Below are positions 54,170 through 63,819 of a DNA stretch of 64,000 nucleotides, piece after piece. Position 1 is the first letter of the stretch. The number at the start of each line of letters is the position of its first letter. Source of the DNA: Psococerastis gibbosa (lineage: Eukaryota > Arthropoda > Insecta > Psocodea > Psocidae); NCBI GenBank assembly GCA_963971405.1, contig OZ020491.1:26344855-26408854 (forward strand), given 5' to 3'. The notes beneath the pieces were generated by a model. That model did no database searches. It was given only the letters and a program-made list of their open reading frames with translations, and had not been told where the DNA came from. The translations under genes were made by a program, and so were the position numbers.

Positions 54170-54345
54170 TGTTCTATAACTAAGCCAACCTTGCGGAGTT
54201 GGGGCTATAAAGCCCTCTCTTACACTCTACTAGGAAAGCCCGCTGCTTTACATGGCCTCCGAAGCACGGCCGAAAATTTAGCCAGTGTGGGGTTCGAACC
54301 AACAACCTTTCGGTTGATAGTCAGAGTCAGAGCCACTCCATATAA
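54170..54345 (-). repeat. tRNA-derived SINE, family C, copy 7
   Basis: Minus-strand copy, B box GGTTCGAACCCC; a ~10-bp deletion in the CCCGGG block. Confidence 0.7.
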
Positions 54346-54399
54346 TAGTGTACAATACTAATGGTATGGAATGCAGTGCATTCCGGCTCGGATTATCCC

Positions 54400-54600
54400 G
54401 TACTTCCCGTACTTGGTTAAGTCGAGCTAATGCCTGTTCCAATATAATTGTTAAGCATGTCTGAGCTTGCCCATTGGCACTTGTAGTCAGTGTGGGGTGA
54501 CATCGAGGAGCGAACCAGTTTGTCAATGGCTATAGAAATTAATTCGAAAACAATACAAGCAATAATTACTGAAAACTGATGGGGTTGTTGGCCGGGAAAG
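54400..54600 (+). repeat. Dispersed repeat family B, copy 9, diverged
   Basis: CCCGTACTTGGTTAAGTCG, GGTGACATCGAGGAGCGAAC and GATGGGGTTGTTGGC. Confidence 0.5.
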
Positions 54601-54639
54601 GTTTAAATAGTTAAATACTTTCAATAGGGCTACGTCCCC

Positions 54640-54804
54640 ATTATATTGCAATATTATATAGTTTGTATAACACGGACATTAAATTAACTTTGGTTGAAGA
54701 GGTAACCTCCTCGTTATAACCGAAAATTATTAGATATAGAAAAACTGGGCTTCAAACTCACGATCTACGCCTAACGTGTCTAGCAATACGAATCATATCA
54801 ATCA
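54640..54804 (-). repeat. tRNA-like SINE, family D, copy 3
   Basis: Body with GGTAACCTCCTCGTTATAAC on plus and the minus-strand tRNA-like T arm; split at 54805 by a family C SINE and continued at 55020. Confidence 0.6.
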
Positions 54805-55020
54805 GTCAGGACATGTAGAGTAGTGGTACAGACTCCGACTTTCACCCGAAAGGTTGTTTGTTCGAGTTTCACACTTGTTGCATTTTCTGGCCATGCTTCA
54901 TGTAAAGCAGGCGGTCCCGGGTCTTCCTAGTTGAGTTTAAGAGGGGGCTATATAGTCCTAACTTCGCTAGGTTGGCTTAGTATTATAACAAAAAAGTCAA
55001 TATTTATGTATTTATCAATA
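54805..55020 (+). repeat. tRNA-derived SINE, family C, copy 8, inside family D
   Basis: GGACATGTAGAGTAGTGGTA and GGTTGTTTGTTCGAGTTTC; ends with TTATGTATTTATCAATACG. CAATACGA occurs in the family D sequence on both sides. Confidence 0.75.
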
Positions 55021-55175
55021 CGAGCATGTAAGTAGAGGATATACATGCATCAACTCTCTTCTTGTCGGAGCTTGTGCAGTCCAGTGGTTAAGACGACACC
55101 CCAGTTAGGCGTTGATCGTGGGTTCGAATCCCGTCAAGTCCAGGTTTTCTATATCCTCTAATTTTCTGTTAGGGC
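55021..55175 (+). repeat. tRNA-like SINE, family D, copy 4
   Basis: Plus-strand core GAGCTTGTGCAGTCCAGTGG, TTAAGACGAC, GTGGGTTCGAATCCCGTC. Acceptor stem decayed. Body ends CTATATCCTCTAATTTTC. Confidence 0.65.
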
Positions 55176-55490
55176 TACGTCCATAAAAAGCCCGTCAATA
55201 AAAATAAAAAAGGCGCCCATTAGGATTGGGTTGACCAGGCCCATTTTTTTTTTTTTTTTTTTTTTGCAAATTGAGTCGCCGACCTTCTTTAACCAGCCCC
55301 CAACCTTGGGATTTTTCCGCCCTGACAACAAGCCTTTCAGCGCTCACTACCCCATTAAAACAAAACGTTGCGATAGGAAATTGTAAGAAATACGACCAAA
55401 GTATAAGGTGTAAACTCTCAAAGTATACTTTAATTTACTTGGGTAAACACCAATGCTAATAAACAGGGCTCAAAGATAGATCAGTACTAA

Positions 55491-55928
55491 GGCGGGGTTT
55501 CCAATCGTCAATGAAAATTATGAAATTGAAGAACATTTCAATTTTTTATTGATGGCGGCGTTTCCACATGTTTTTACAAAAATTGACAATTTTCTATTGA
55601 AACGAATGCGCCAAATTTTTGAAATTTTGTTTGTATTTGTTTTCTTCGTACACTTATTATTTTTAATAAAACCTAATAATAGTAGGAGACCCGAAGTAAA
55701 ATCTACCTTCACCGATCTGTTTAATGGATGAAAAATTTTTAAAAAAAAAATCAATTAAAATAGTTGTACTTGACATATCCCATGACGCCATTTTTTAATT
55801 TTAGTTTGTTTGTTTGTGATTTTACTCTATGATCAATTGATCATTGATCAATTTTAACAATGGCATAGAGTAAAATTGAAATGTCCTTCAATTTCATAAT
55901 TTTCATTGACGTATGTGGAAACCCCGCC
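55491..55928. mobile_element. PIF/Harbinger-like MITE with TAA duplication
   Basis: GGCGGGGTTTCCAATCGTCA and CCACATACGTCAATGAAAAT-type inverse end CCCCGCC; TAA lies at 55488-55490 and 55929-55931. It contains an extra block (about 55540-55740, including GGCGGCGTTTCCACATG) beside the usual AAAATGGCGTCATGGGATAT loop. Confidence 0.75.
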
Positions 55929-56207
55929 TAACACAAATGTATTTTCTATGCCTTTCGTTCGGCAAAATGTTTGGCAACCTTAGAAAAATCAGTACTTACT
56001 TCAGAGCCATTACAGCATCTACCCTAGCCGACCGTCTGGTTTCTGACAAGGGTTTCACAACAGGGGTTTTATTTTTTATGCATGAAATGTTTTTCATTCA
56101 TTTCGACTCCCCCCCCCCCCTCCCAAAGCTTGGCGCCCTGGGCAATACCCAGTCTGCCCTGTCTCTAGCTCTACCTTCGAGTTTATAGTTCTAAATAAAT
56201 ATTGAAT

Positions 56208-56375
56208 TTTTGTTCTATTAATAACCAACCTAGCGGAGTTACACTCAACTAAGAAGGCCCGGGACCGCCTGTTTTTACATGCCCTCCGAAGTATGGCCAG
56301 AAAATGTAACAAATGTGGGGCTTGAACCTACAACTTTTCGGGTGAAAGTCGGAGTCTGTACCACTACACTGTCTT
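56208..56375 (-). repeat. tRNA-derived SINE, family C, copy 9
   Basis: Minus-strand copy, B box GGTTCAAGCCCC; body complete. Confidence 0.7.
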
Positions 56376-56599
56376 TAGTATTTGACTCAAGGAGCATCTA
56401 ATTTCAAATATTATATAGGCTAGGATTTATTCGAACAGCCCCATGATTGTGTGTGTGATTGAGTGAGTGCTTTAGTCTGAGGGAATTTTTTTATAGACTT
56501 TAAATTGTATTGTTAATTATATACTGTTTTTGTTGCTGACCCCTAGTTGAGTGTGAGAGCGGGCTCTAACTCCGCTAGGGTGGTCTCAGCTATAAAAAA

Positions 56600-57446
56600 A
56601 GAACCGGTCCGAGCCTACTCGAACATACTTTCCAATTTATAAATTAGTAGATATAGACATGCGTAATTTCATAGGAAATAATTTCCCTATGGTTAAATTT
56701 CAGAGCCCTCGAGGGGGGGGGGTCCACCTCAATATATTAAGAACCCCTTAAACTCAATTGCATATTCTGGAACGAACAGACCAATACATTGTTACAGTAG
56801 TAACAATGGCACATGGCACGTAAAGTATTGGACCGTGAAATTTCCATAATTTCTCAAAAAATAATTTTTTGCACAGAAGCAAATATTTTTTTGGAATGCA
56901 ATCTGTCCGTTTTTTTACACTATTGAACACTTAAAACATACCTGAAGGCAGAAATCATCGATAGAAAGGTTCCGGAGAAAAGTTATTTTTTAGTCATTTT
57001 TCATGAAAATTTAGTTATTTTTATTTTTTTACCCCCGAAGCAAACAATCAAGGGGCAAGCGACCCCCCGCATTTTTTTGACATTAATAACGACTGCAGAA
57101 TATGTGAATTTAAAAGAAACCGTTGGAGCCGTTTTTGAGAAATAATTTTTTTAGACGTTTTTTTTGGAGTTTTTTGAAAATAAAACCCCCCAAAATTGAG
57201 TTAACCCCAAAAAACAAATCATCTCGAGGTATGATTTAGGAAAAACTTCATGCCAAATTTCATCAAAATCGACGGAGTAGTTTGCCCGGAAATCGACGCA
57301 CAGACAGAACGACAGACAGACATTTCGTAAAAACCACTTTTTTGGTTTCCTGGGACCTCAAAACGTGTAAATCCGTTGAAATCTCGGAGTCGGAAATTTC
57401 GACGATCACAAAGCTTTTCCTTACACTACGTATAAATTGGGAAGCA
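56600..57446 (-). mobile_element. HINE-like element, copy 5, in a SINE tail
   Basis: Full-length minus-strand copy. The left flank (GCTAGGGTGGTCTCAGCTAT then A's) and right flank (AAAAGTCATTATATATTTAT) rejoin into a family C SINE tail with no duplication. Confidence 0.75.
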
Positions 57447-57777
57447 AAAAGTCATTATATATTTATTTATTTAGTTACCCTACATGTCCTGATATAGTCC
57501 TCTCTTCCACCTGGACTAAACCGGTGGGTGCTCCAAACATTACATTATGCATCTTCAATACAATCGATATCGTATGTAAACCTACGAGAGGAAGGGGGTG
57601 TCAACATTGTAACACAGTAAATAAAAACAGTGTTTTATGCAACATTGCCCCTCTTAAATCAGCTTCTTTTGTGTAAAACTTCAACATCACATGCTACAAT
57701 AATTCTTAAATGTTCCAAAGAAACAAAATCCGTGCCGACACACCCCATGGAGAGGGTAGGTTTCCCTCCCCCATCTG

Positions 57778-57860
57778 AAGCGTGATCCTACAAAGGGACT
57801 ATCAATTCGGAACTTAGCACCCTATACAGGGGGTAAAATTTGTAGTCTTTAACAGCTCAT
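57778..57860. repeat. Short repeat Q, copy 1
   Basis: GGGACTATCAATTCGGAACT and TTAGCACCCTATACAGGG resemble 59128-59210. Confidence 0.45.
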
Positions 57861-58084
57861 AACTTCCGTAATTCAACAAAAATTTTAATACTTTTTACAT
57901 AAATTTCTATTGTATCACCTTATATTTAGGGGTGTTCACTGTGTTTGGCTTGCCCTACGGGAAAGTAGGAAACTGAGGGAAAATATGAAAAAATAGAACT
58001 TCAGTTTTTCTACGTAGAAAAATAATGCCATGGAAACGTGTCTCTTTACGTTTCCCATTTTACCCAACCGGTAGGACTCATCCC

Positions 58085-58355
58085 GCGGTTGGAGACCGTT
58101 ATCAATATGGCTGCTAGTGTAGCCTGCACAAGAGAAGTACGCAATTTGGCGGGGAAACCCAGTGATATGTGTAGCCTGCACAAGCTAAGTACAGAGTTTT
58201 TAACCGGGTCCAGGTATCCGTTCTGCTATGCTGCAATGTGTAAGACTTCGATATTTTTTGCGCTGGTACTTATCTCTGATAGTTGGCTTATGGTTAACGG
58301 GTGCCTCGTAAGGCATATTATGGCTCCCGCCGCTCCAGTTAATGTATCTTTATGG
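58085..58355 (+). repeat. Family F dispersed repeat, copy 5 (longest open frame)
   Basis: Frame open from 58038 to 58358, 106 codons, including TVINMAASVACTREVRN and ISDSWLMVNGCLVRHIMAP. Confidence 0.7.
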
Positions 58356-58424
58356 TAGGACTGCACTTGGGGAATCGAAAATGGCTATATTTGTTGTTGT
58401 TTTGAATTTTGATTTTATTTTGAA

Positions 58425-58510
58425 AGAGTCTGCCCTTAGAGTGCCTCAAGTTAACAAACAGACTCACTCCCCGCGCCAAGCTTCAGGGTTGCTTAAAGCA
58501 GAAATGCTAA
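58425..58510 (+). repeat. Short repeat K, copy 2
   Basis: GAGTCTGCCCTTAGAGTGCC and AACAAACAGACTCACTCC. Confidence 0.6.
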
Positions 58511-58579
58511 AATGCTAAAAGCAAGCGTTAGAAACAATAACAACCCCTTTTCAGTCGTCTCAATGAATAGATATTAATA

Positions 58580-58660
58580 ATTGTGCTGAGTTACGACAAG
58601 TCTCCGATCGCATGGGGTGAGTAGAGACTCGTACGCTACCACCTTGCCATCGAAGAGCTC
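58580..58660 (-). repeat. SINE-like family E, copy 8 (5' half)
   Basis: TGTGCTGAGTTACGACAAGT and CGCTACCACCTTGCCATCGA on plus. Confidence 0.6.
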
Positions 58661-58810
58661 AGTAGTAGGACTGAGGACTCCAGGCAGAAGAACATCCTGG
58701 TTGAAAAACATACGGCTGTGGTTTGGCAAGAGCACGTCTTCCCTTTTCAGAGTAGCTGTCTGCAAGGTGCCGTGATCATCGCCAATCATTGATAGACGAG
58801 GCATTTAGAA
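58661..58810 (+). mobile_element. LINE C-terminal fragment
   Basis: Frame VVGLRTPGRRTSWLKNIRLW, FGKSTSSLFRVAVCKVP then a stop, followed out of frame by an IIANH-like end and AAAAGAAGAG tail. The RRxSWLxNxRxWFxxSxxxLFRxAVxKV block is common in insect LINEs. Same group as 36190-36437. Confidence 0.7.
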
Positions 58811-58900
58811 AAGAAGAGTTGTCAGTTCGAGTCACAGATTTGCTCAATTTTCTGGTTGTGCTTCGGAGTGTGTGAAAAGTAGGTGGTCCCAGACCCCCCC
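58811..58900 (+). repeat. tRNA-derived SINE, family C, partial copy 10
   Basis: TCAGTTCGAGTCACAGATTT and TGTGCTTCGGAGTGTG; ends in a C run and CTCTCTCTCTC. Confidence 0.55.
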
Positions 58901-58979
58901 CCCCTCTCTCTCTCTTAGACGGCTCATTTAAGTCAGCAACGGCTTTTGCAGTTTCTTATTCATAGTATTAATGCTAATA

Positions 58980-59345
58980 AGCTGACGTTGACGGCATTGG
59001 CAATTAACTGAAAATCATAAAAAAATCCAACCTACATACAATCGGATGTTTTTGAAGTTGCAAAAAAGAGTCCAAAACGCTGCCTGAACTCCCCTTATGT
59101 AGGGGGAGCGCCCCTCCTTTCCTGTATATCGTGATCACAAAGAGACTATCAATTTGGAAGTTAGCACTCTGTAAGGAATATTGCTTACCCAAAAAATCCC
59201 TTTGAATAAAGTTCAGCCTATTTAAATATTTACTCTGTTCGCTATGAAAGGTTATAGGAGGAGGAGGGGGGGGGGGGGTAACGCATGGGGACGAGATAAA
59301 ACTAGATAGAATTGGGGTTTCTTTGATGAATTTACACAATGTAAA
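58980..59345 (-). repeat. Dispersed repeat related to 63530-63680
   Basis: TTTCTTTGATGAATTTACAC and the following AT-rich bases match 63551-63571 and after. A G run is at 59265-59278. Confidence 0.5.
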
Positions 59346-59394
59346 AAAGTTCGGGGAATTTTAACTTATTAGGCTATTTATAATAAATTAGATC

Positions 59395-59800
59395 TTAAGA
59401 GTGTATGTCCCGTAGGAAATTGGCAGCCCGAAATTTAATACTTTTTGAAATGAAATGAAATGAAATGAAAATACGACTTTATTGTAAACAAATTAACAAA
59501 GCAGGTTATTAAAGATTTGGCGCATTTAAGTTGTAGAAGACTACTTCAAGCATCATATAATAAGTTATTTATTTTTAATTTTTGAAATTGTAGTTTTTCC
59601 AAAATTTTATTATTCTCATGTTTATGAAAAAACTGCAATTTCGAAATTGAACAAAATGATACCTTATTATATGATGCATGAAGTAGTCTTCTACAACTTA
59701 AATGAGCCAAATCATTAATAACTTGCTTAGTTATTTAAATTAAAAATTAAAAAGTATTAAATTTCGGGCTGCCAATTTCCTAAGGGATGTACACTCTTAA
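59395..59800. mobile_element. TIR element with long arms, holding a LINE tail
   Basis: TTAAGAGTGTATGTCCCGTA and TACACTCTTAA form matching ends; AGAAGACTACTTCAAGCATC and its inverse pair further in. The left arm is interrupted at about 59448-59492 by AATGAAATGAAATGAAAATA and CGACTTTATTGTAAACAAA, a LINE 3' end. Almost the whole element would fold back on itself. Confidence 0.75.
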
Positions 59801-60229
59801 TGTGAATGTTAAAAAAAAAATTCAAATAAACCCGCAAAACGCCGATGCCGTGAGATACATGTATTTTTTTTACATTTTGTATGTACATTTATCCGTGGTT
59901 TTCCCTGTTCTTTATGGCCGGCCATGATATCGGATTTCCATTCAGTGAAGTTGCGTGACGTGGCTTTGGAATCCAATTCAACCGGAAATCAAACGTAGAC
60001 ATATCATTTAACCCCGCCTATTTGTGGTTACGGGGTCGGCTCGGAAAGTGTCGGTTTTACTGCTTTTAGTTTAGTTGAGATGTATTGAGATTATTTTATT
60101 GCAAATTTAATACGAGTGTTCAAGGCCAACCGAGAAGTGCTGAAACTGCGAAGGATACTGGATTTATGCAGTATTTATGTTTGACTGAAGAGGTAATTCG
60201 GATACATTCTTTAAATAGTTTCTATTTAA

Positions 60230-60605
60230 GGCGCCCATTCCATTGACCGGCTAGGGCTATTTCCAAAAACAGTGACGTGGTAGCAGACATTCAAGACTTA
60301 GGTTGCGTTTCCACCGATCTCGCATTGCAGAATGCAAATGACATTGACGGAAATTTGAATTTTTCTTTTTATAGAAATCTATTAAAATGTTTGTACTTAA
60401 CAAATCCCATGACGTCATTTTTTAATTTTAGTTTGTGATTTTACTGTATGATCATTGATCAATTTTAACTATAGCATAGAGGAAAATAAACATTTCCGTC
60501 AATTCTGCAATGCGAGGTCGGTGGAAACGCCACCTAAGTCTTGAATGTCTGCTACCACGTCACCGTTTTTGGAAATAGCCCTAGCCGGTCAATGGAATGG
60601 GCACC
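60230..60605. mobile_element. Nested PIF/Harbinger-like MITE, copy A3
   Basis: GGCGCCCATTCCATTGACCG and its inverse, 376 bp, with inner TIR pair. Left flank TAA, right flank TTA. Confidence 0.7.
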
Positions 60606-60611
60606 TTAGGA

Positions 60612-61345
60612 AGATTCATCTACATATTGAGATGGCGACCAATGTTCGATGGAAAATTTCTTCACAACTTTTCATTTCATGGCCCCCTGAGCCTAAAACC
60701 ACCCCCGTTCAAAATGTTATCTATGTATTATGTCTGTTAGGAAACATTGTAACTTCCGTAGATATTATCCGATTTGATGAAACATGGCACAAACATTGAT
60801 CATACAAATGTGTTGATTGAGTTCCTTAACCAGCTAGATCCACTATTTAGTTACAAGATGGCGGCCGATTGAAACCTTATATAATTCATATCTCAGTTAA
60901 TGGAATGAAGTAAAAACTGACTGAAAGCCCGTATTATTATCTACGATAATGCTAATCCACACTTTTTACTACACATCAACGATTTCCAGTCAAAGTGTAA
61001 ATTATTTGATAAGTTAAATTTTATAGTCGTTTGGAATTCAAGAGTGTTTTGTTTGTTGATGTTGTGGTGGGGAAAACCCGTATTATTATCTACTATAATG
61101 CTAAATAATCCACACTTTTTACTACACATCAACGATTTCCAGTCAAAGTGTAAATTATATGATAAGTAAAATTTTATAGTCGTTTGGAATTCAAGAGTGT
61201 TTTGTTTGTTGATGTTGTGGTGGGGAAAAGAATGACGTTTTTATTTTTATTTTTATCTACTTACATAGCGTACCATAGAAGGAAAGCGGTGTCTTCACTT
61301 GCATGGAATCTCCCTACACCTGATCGGCCAGAGCCGAAAGGGATA
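60612..61345 (-). repeat. Dispersed element P, copy 2
   Basis: Inverse of 19741-20390, lengthened by a direct duplication of 149 bp (CCCGTATTATTATCTAC at 60928 and 61077). Confidence 0.7.
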
Positions 61346-61639
61346 TTTTTCCTAAATGCTGGTTTACTTTATTTTTATAAAAAGCTTTGTGCTCGTGTCT
61401 GCCATGTTAGAGTACAAATCTATGTTCAAATCGCATAGCTTATTATGCATTCTAGAGAGGAAATACGTTTTAATGTTTCACAGTCAAACCCCATGGGTGC
61501 GCCATTTTTCATTTCTGAATAGACATTCAGGAAGGGTAATCTGACACTGTGATTTCGAAACACATTTTGTCTTTTTTTAACGGGAACAAATACGTTTGTC
61601 AAATGAAAGTATTTTTTAGGTTGGTTTGTACTCTAAATA

Positions 61640-61725
61640 AATAAATAATATAAATAATCATTTATTTGCAAACAGACCTCTAAATTCCAATATAATGCAA
61701 ATCTACCAGGGTATTAAATATGGAA
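61640..61725 (-). mobile_element. LINE 3' tail, AATA type, copy 2
   Basis: Same end as 32095-32175, CTGTTTGCAAATAAATGATT on minus. Confidence 0.5.
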
Positions 61726-61964
61726 ATTGTCGTCCAATAACAAATAAAAATTGTCGAATTCCTAAATTGGTAGGATAAGACATCTATTAAGACATGGTCT
61801 GGGGAGCCCAAATAATTTTTCTGTGGAACGTTTCTATCGATGCTTTCTAATATGTTTTATGTGTTAAATAGGGTAAAAAGTAAATTCGTGTCGGGGTGGT
61901 ACTACCCGTGGTACAGGAGTTTTCAGGTTGCATCAACAGCCTCCTGTTTAACCTATCGACAGTC

Positions 61965-62130
61965 AGGGAAGACTGCCGGGACCGCCGGCTTTACATGCCC
62001 TCCGAAGCATGGTAGTCAGAAGATAAATAATTGTACCACTAGAAAATTTTGGCATTCGGGTGGGACTCGAACCAGTCACCTTCTGGATGATAGTCCGAGT
62101 CGTTACCTCTACGCCATTCTGACTACTTGT
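61965..62130 (-). repeat. tRNA-derived SINE, family C subfamily, copy 11
   Basis: Minus strand GTCAGAATGGCGTAGAGG, GGTTCGAGTCCCACC, then CATGCTTCGGAGGGCATGTA; a 20-30 bp difference between B box and body marks it as a variant. Confidence 0.65.
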
Positions 62131-62272
62131 TAAATAGGGTAACAAAAACGAATTCAAAGACACCACCTTCTATTGTAGACGACTAGAAAACGAACCTCTA
62201 CGATGCCTTAACTCCTATCTCTATTTACAGAGGCAAAGAAAATCTTTTATGGATTATATTCTATAACTCTTA

Positions 62273-62411
62273 GGCGGGGTTTCCATTGACCTCGCATTGC
62301 AGAATGCACATACGTTGACGTGGTAGCGGACATCATTAATAAGTCTTTAGTGTCTGCTACCACGTCGACGTCATGTACATTCTGCAATGTGAGGTCAATG
62401 GAAACCCCGCT
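62273..62411. mobile_element. Short PIF/Harbinger-like MITE with TTA duplication
   Basis: GGCGGGGTTTCCATTGACC and the inverse ending CCCCGCT, 139 bp; TTA at 62270-62272 and 62412-62414. Confidence 0.8.
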
Positions 62412-62439
62412 TTAGGTTGGATAAAATTGATAAATAGGG

Positions 62440-62470
62440 TTGTTCGAGTAAACTCGGACCGGTTCTTTTG
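62440..62470 (+). mobile_element. HINE-like 3' end only
   Basis: TTGTTCGAGTAAACTCGGAC then CGGTTCTTTT; perfect hairpin. Confidence 0.6.
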
Positions 62471-62544
62471 TAGGCTGTTATCATGTACACGGGCATTGAA
62501 ACCCCCAAAATAGCAGCATCAGGTTGCAGTATTCAGATTGTTAA

Positions 62545-62928
62545 GGCGCCCATTCCACCGACCGGCTAGGGCTATTTACAAAAACAGTGAAGTGGTAGCA
62601 GACATTCAAGACTTAGGCGAAGTTTCCACCGACCTCGCATTGCAGAATTAACGGAAATGTTTATTTTCCTCTATGCCATAGTTAAAATTGATCAATGATC
62701 ATACAGTAAAATCACAAACAAACAAACTAAAATTAAAAAATGGCGTCATGAGATATGTTAAGTACAAACATTTTAATAGATTTCTATAAAAAGAAAAATT
62801 CTAATTTCCGTCAATGTCATTTGCATTCTGCACTGCGAGGTCGGTGGAAACGCCACCTAAGTCTTGAATGTCTGCTACCACGTCACCGTTTTGGTAAATA
62901 GCCCTAGTCAGTCGGTGGAATGGGGACC
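62545..62928. mobile_element. Nested PIF/Harbinger-like MITE, copy A4, TAA duplication
   Basis: GGCGCCCATTCCACCGACCG start, inverse end GGTGGAATGGGGACC; TAA at 62542-62544 and 62929-62931. The following 75 bp match 12270-12348 inverted. Confidence 0.75.
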
Positions 62929-63284
62929 TAAGTTTGACAAGTCTTAAGTGACAAGACCTGGGCCTTACGGTACGCGTTAAATTAAATATGAGCCTCGACC
63001 ATTGAGGCAGTGATTTAATTTTTTTTAAATATGATGTGAACTTTAAATTTTCCTGTGGGTATATCACTATCGACTGTGTTTTTTTTTTGTTCATTGTGAC
63101 CTCATCTAGTTATCAAAGTCTATTCTTAAATGACTTTGCGTTTTTTTTAACTTCACTGTTCTGCATGGGGAAAGATTAGACAGAAGTTTTAAATGCACTG
63201 AACACGAGCGTTCATCATGTTAATCATTGAACACTATGCATTATGCAACCATGAAGATATAGCATGGGCCGGACAATATTGTCC

Positions 63285-63455
63285 GCTTCTTCTTTAAGAT
63301 ACAGCCGGCTGGCTGGTTGGCAGCAACCTGCGGCATCGATACCTCCACTCCCCTCGATCTTGGCACGCCCTCTTCAGCTCCACGTATGTCTTGGCCTCTA
63401 CATCCTCCATAACTTGCTGCAGATACTCTTTTCGCGGGCGCCCAGATCGGTCCAG
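63285..63455 (-). mobile_element. LINE C-terminal fragment with GAA tail (best copy)
   Basis: Minus frame GRPRKEYLQQVMEDVEAKTY, VELKRACQDRGEWRYRC and RLLPTSQPAVS stop, all open, then AAAGAAGAAGCGG. Upstream sequence is cut by the element at 63456. Reference copy for 2650, 12780 and 44675. Confidence 0.75.
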
Positions 63456-63799
63456 CATGGGCGTAGCGAGGGGCAGGGAAGAGCGACACGTCTCCCCCCC
63501 CCCAAATATTTGACGATTTATATATTATATTAACACTAGATAAAATTGGGTTTTCTTTGATGCATTTACACAATATCGAAAGCAGTAGGTATTGGCAAAG
63601 TCTCAGGCCACGGCGAGGGCCCTTAGGACACTACACAAAATAAAAAAGTGCGCGGAATTTAAACTATAAATATAATGCATAGGATTTTTATATTAAAAAA
63701 AGATTTGAAATAAACCAGCGAAAACCAATCGCTTTAATTTAAATGTTGCACCTGCCCCCCCCCCCCCCCCCCCGGGATCCAATCTTAGCTTCGCCCATG
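63456..63799. mobile_element. Candidate TIR element inserted in the LINE tail
   Basis: CATGGGCGTAGCGAGG and the inverse TTAGCTTCGCCCATG bound 344 bp with a C run near each end. No clear target duplication; resembles the hAT-like group in style. Confidence 0.5.
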
Positions 63800-63819
63800 T
63801 ATAACATGATTAACGTGAT

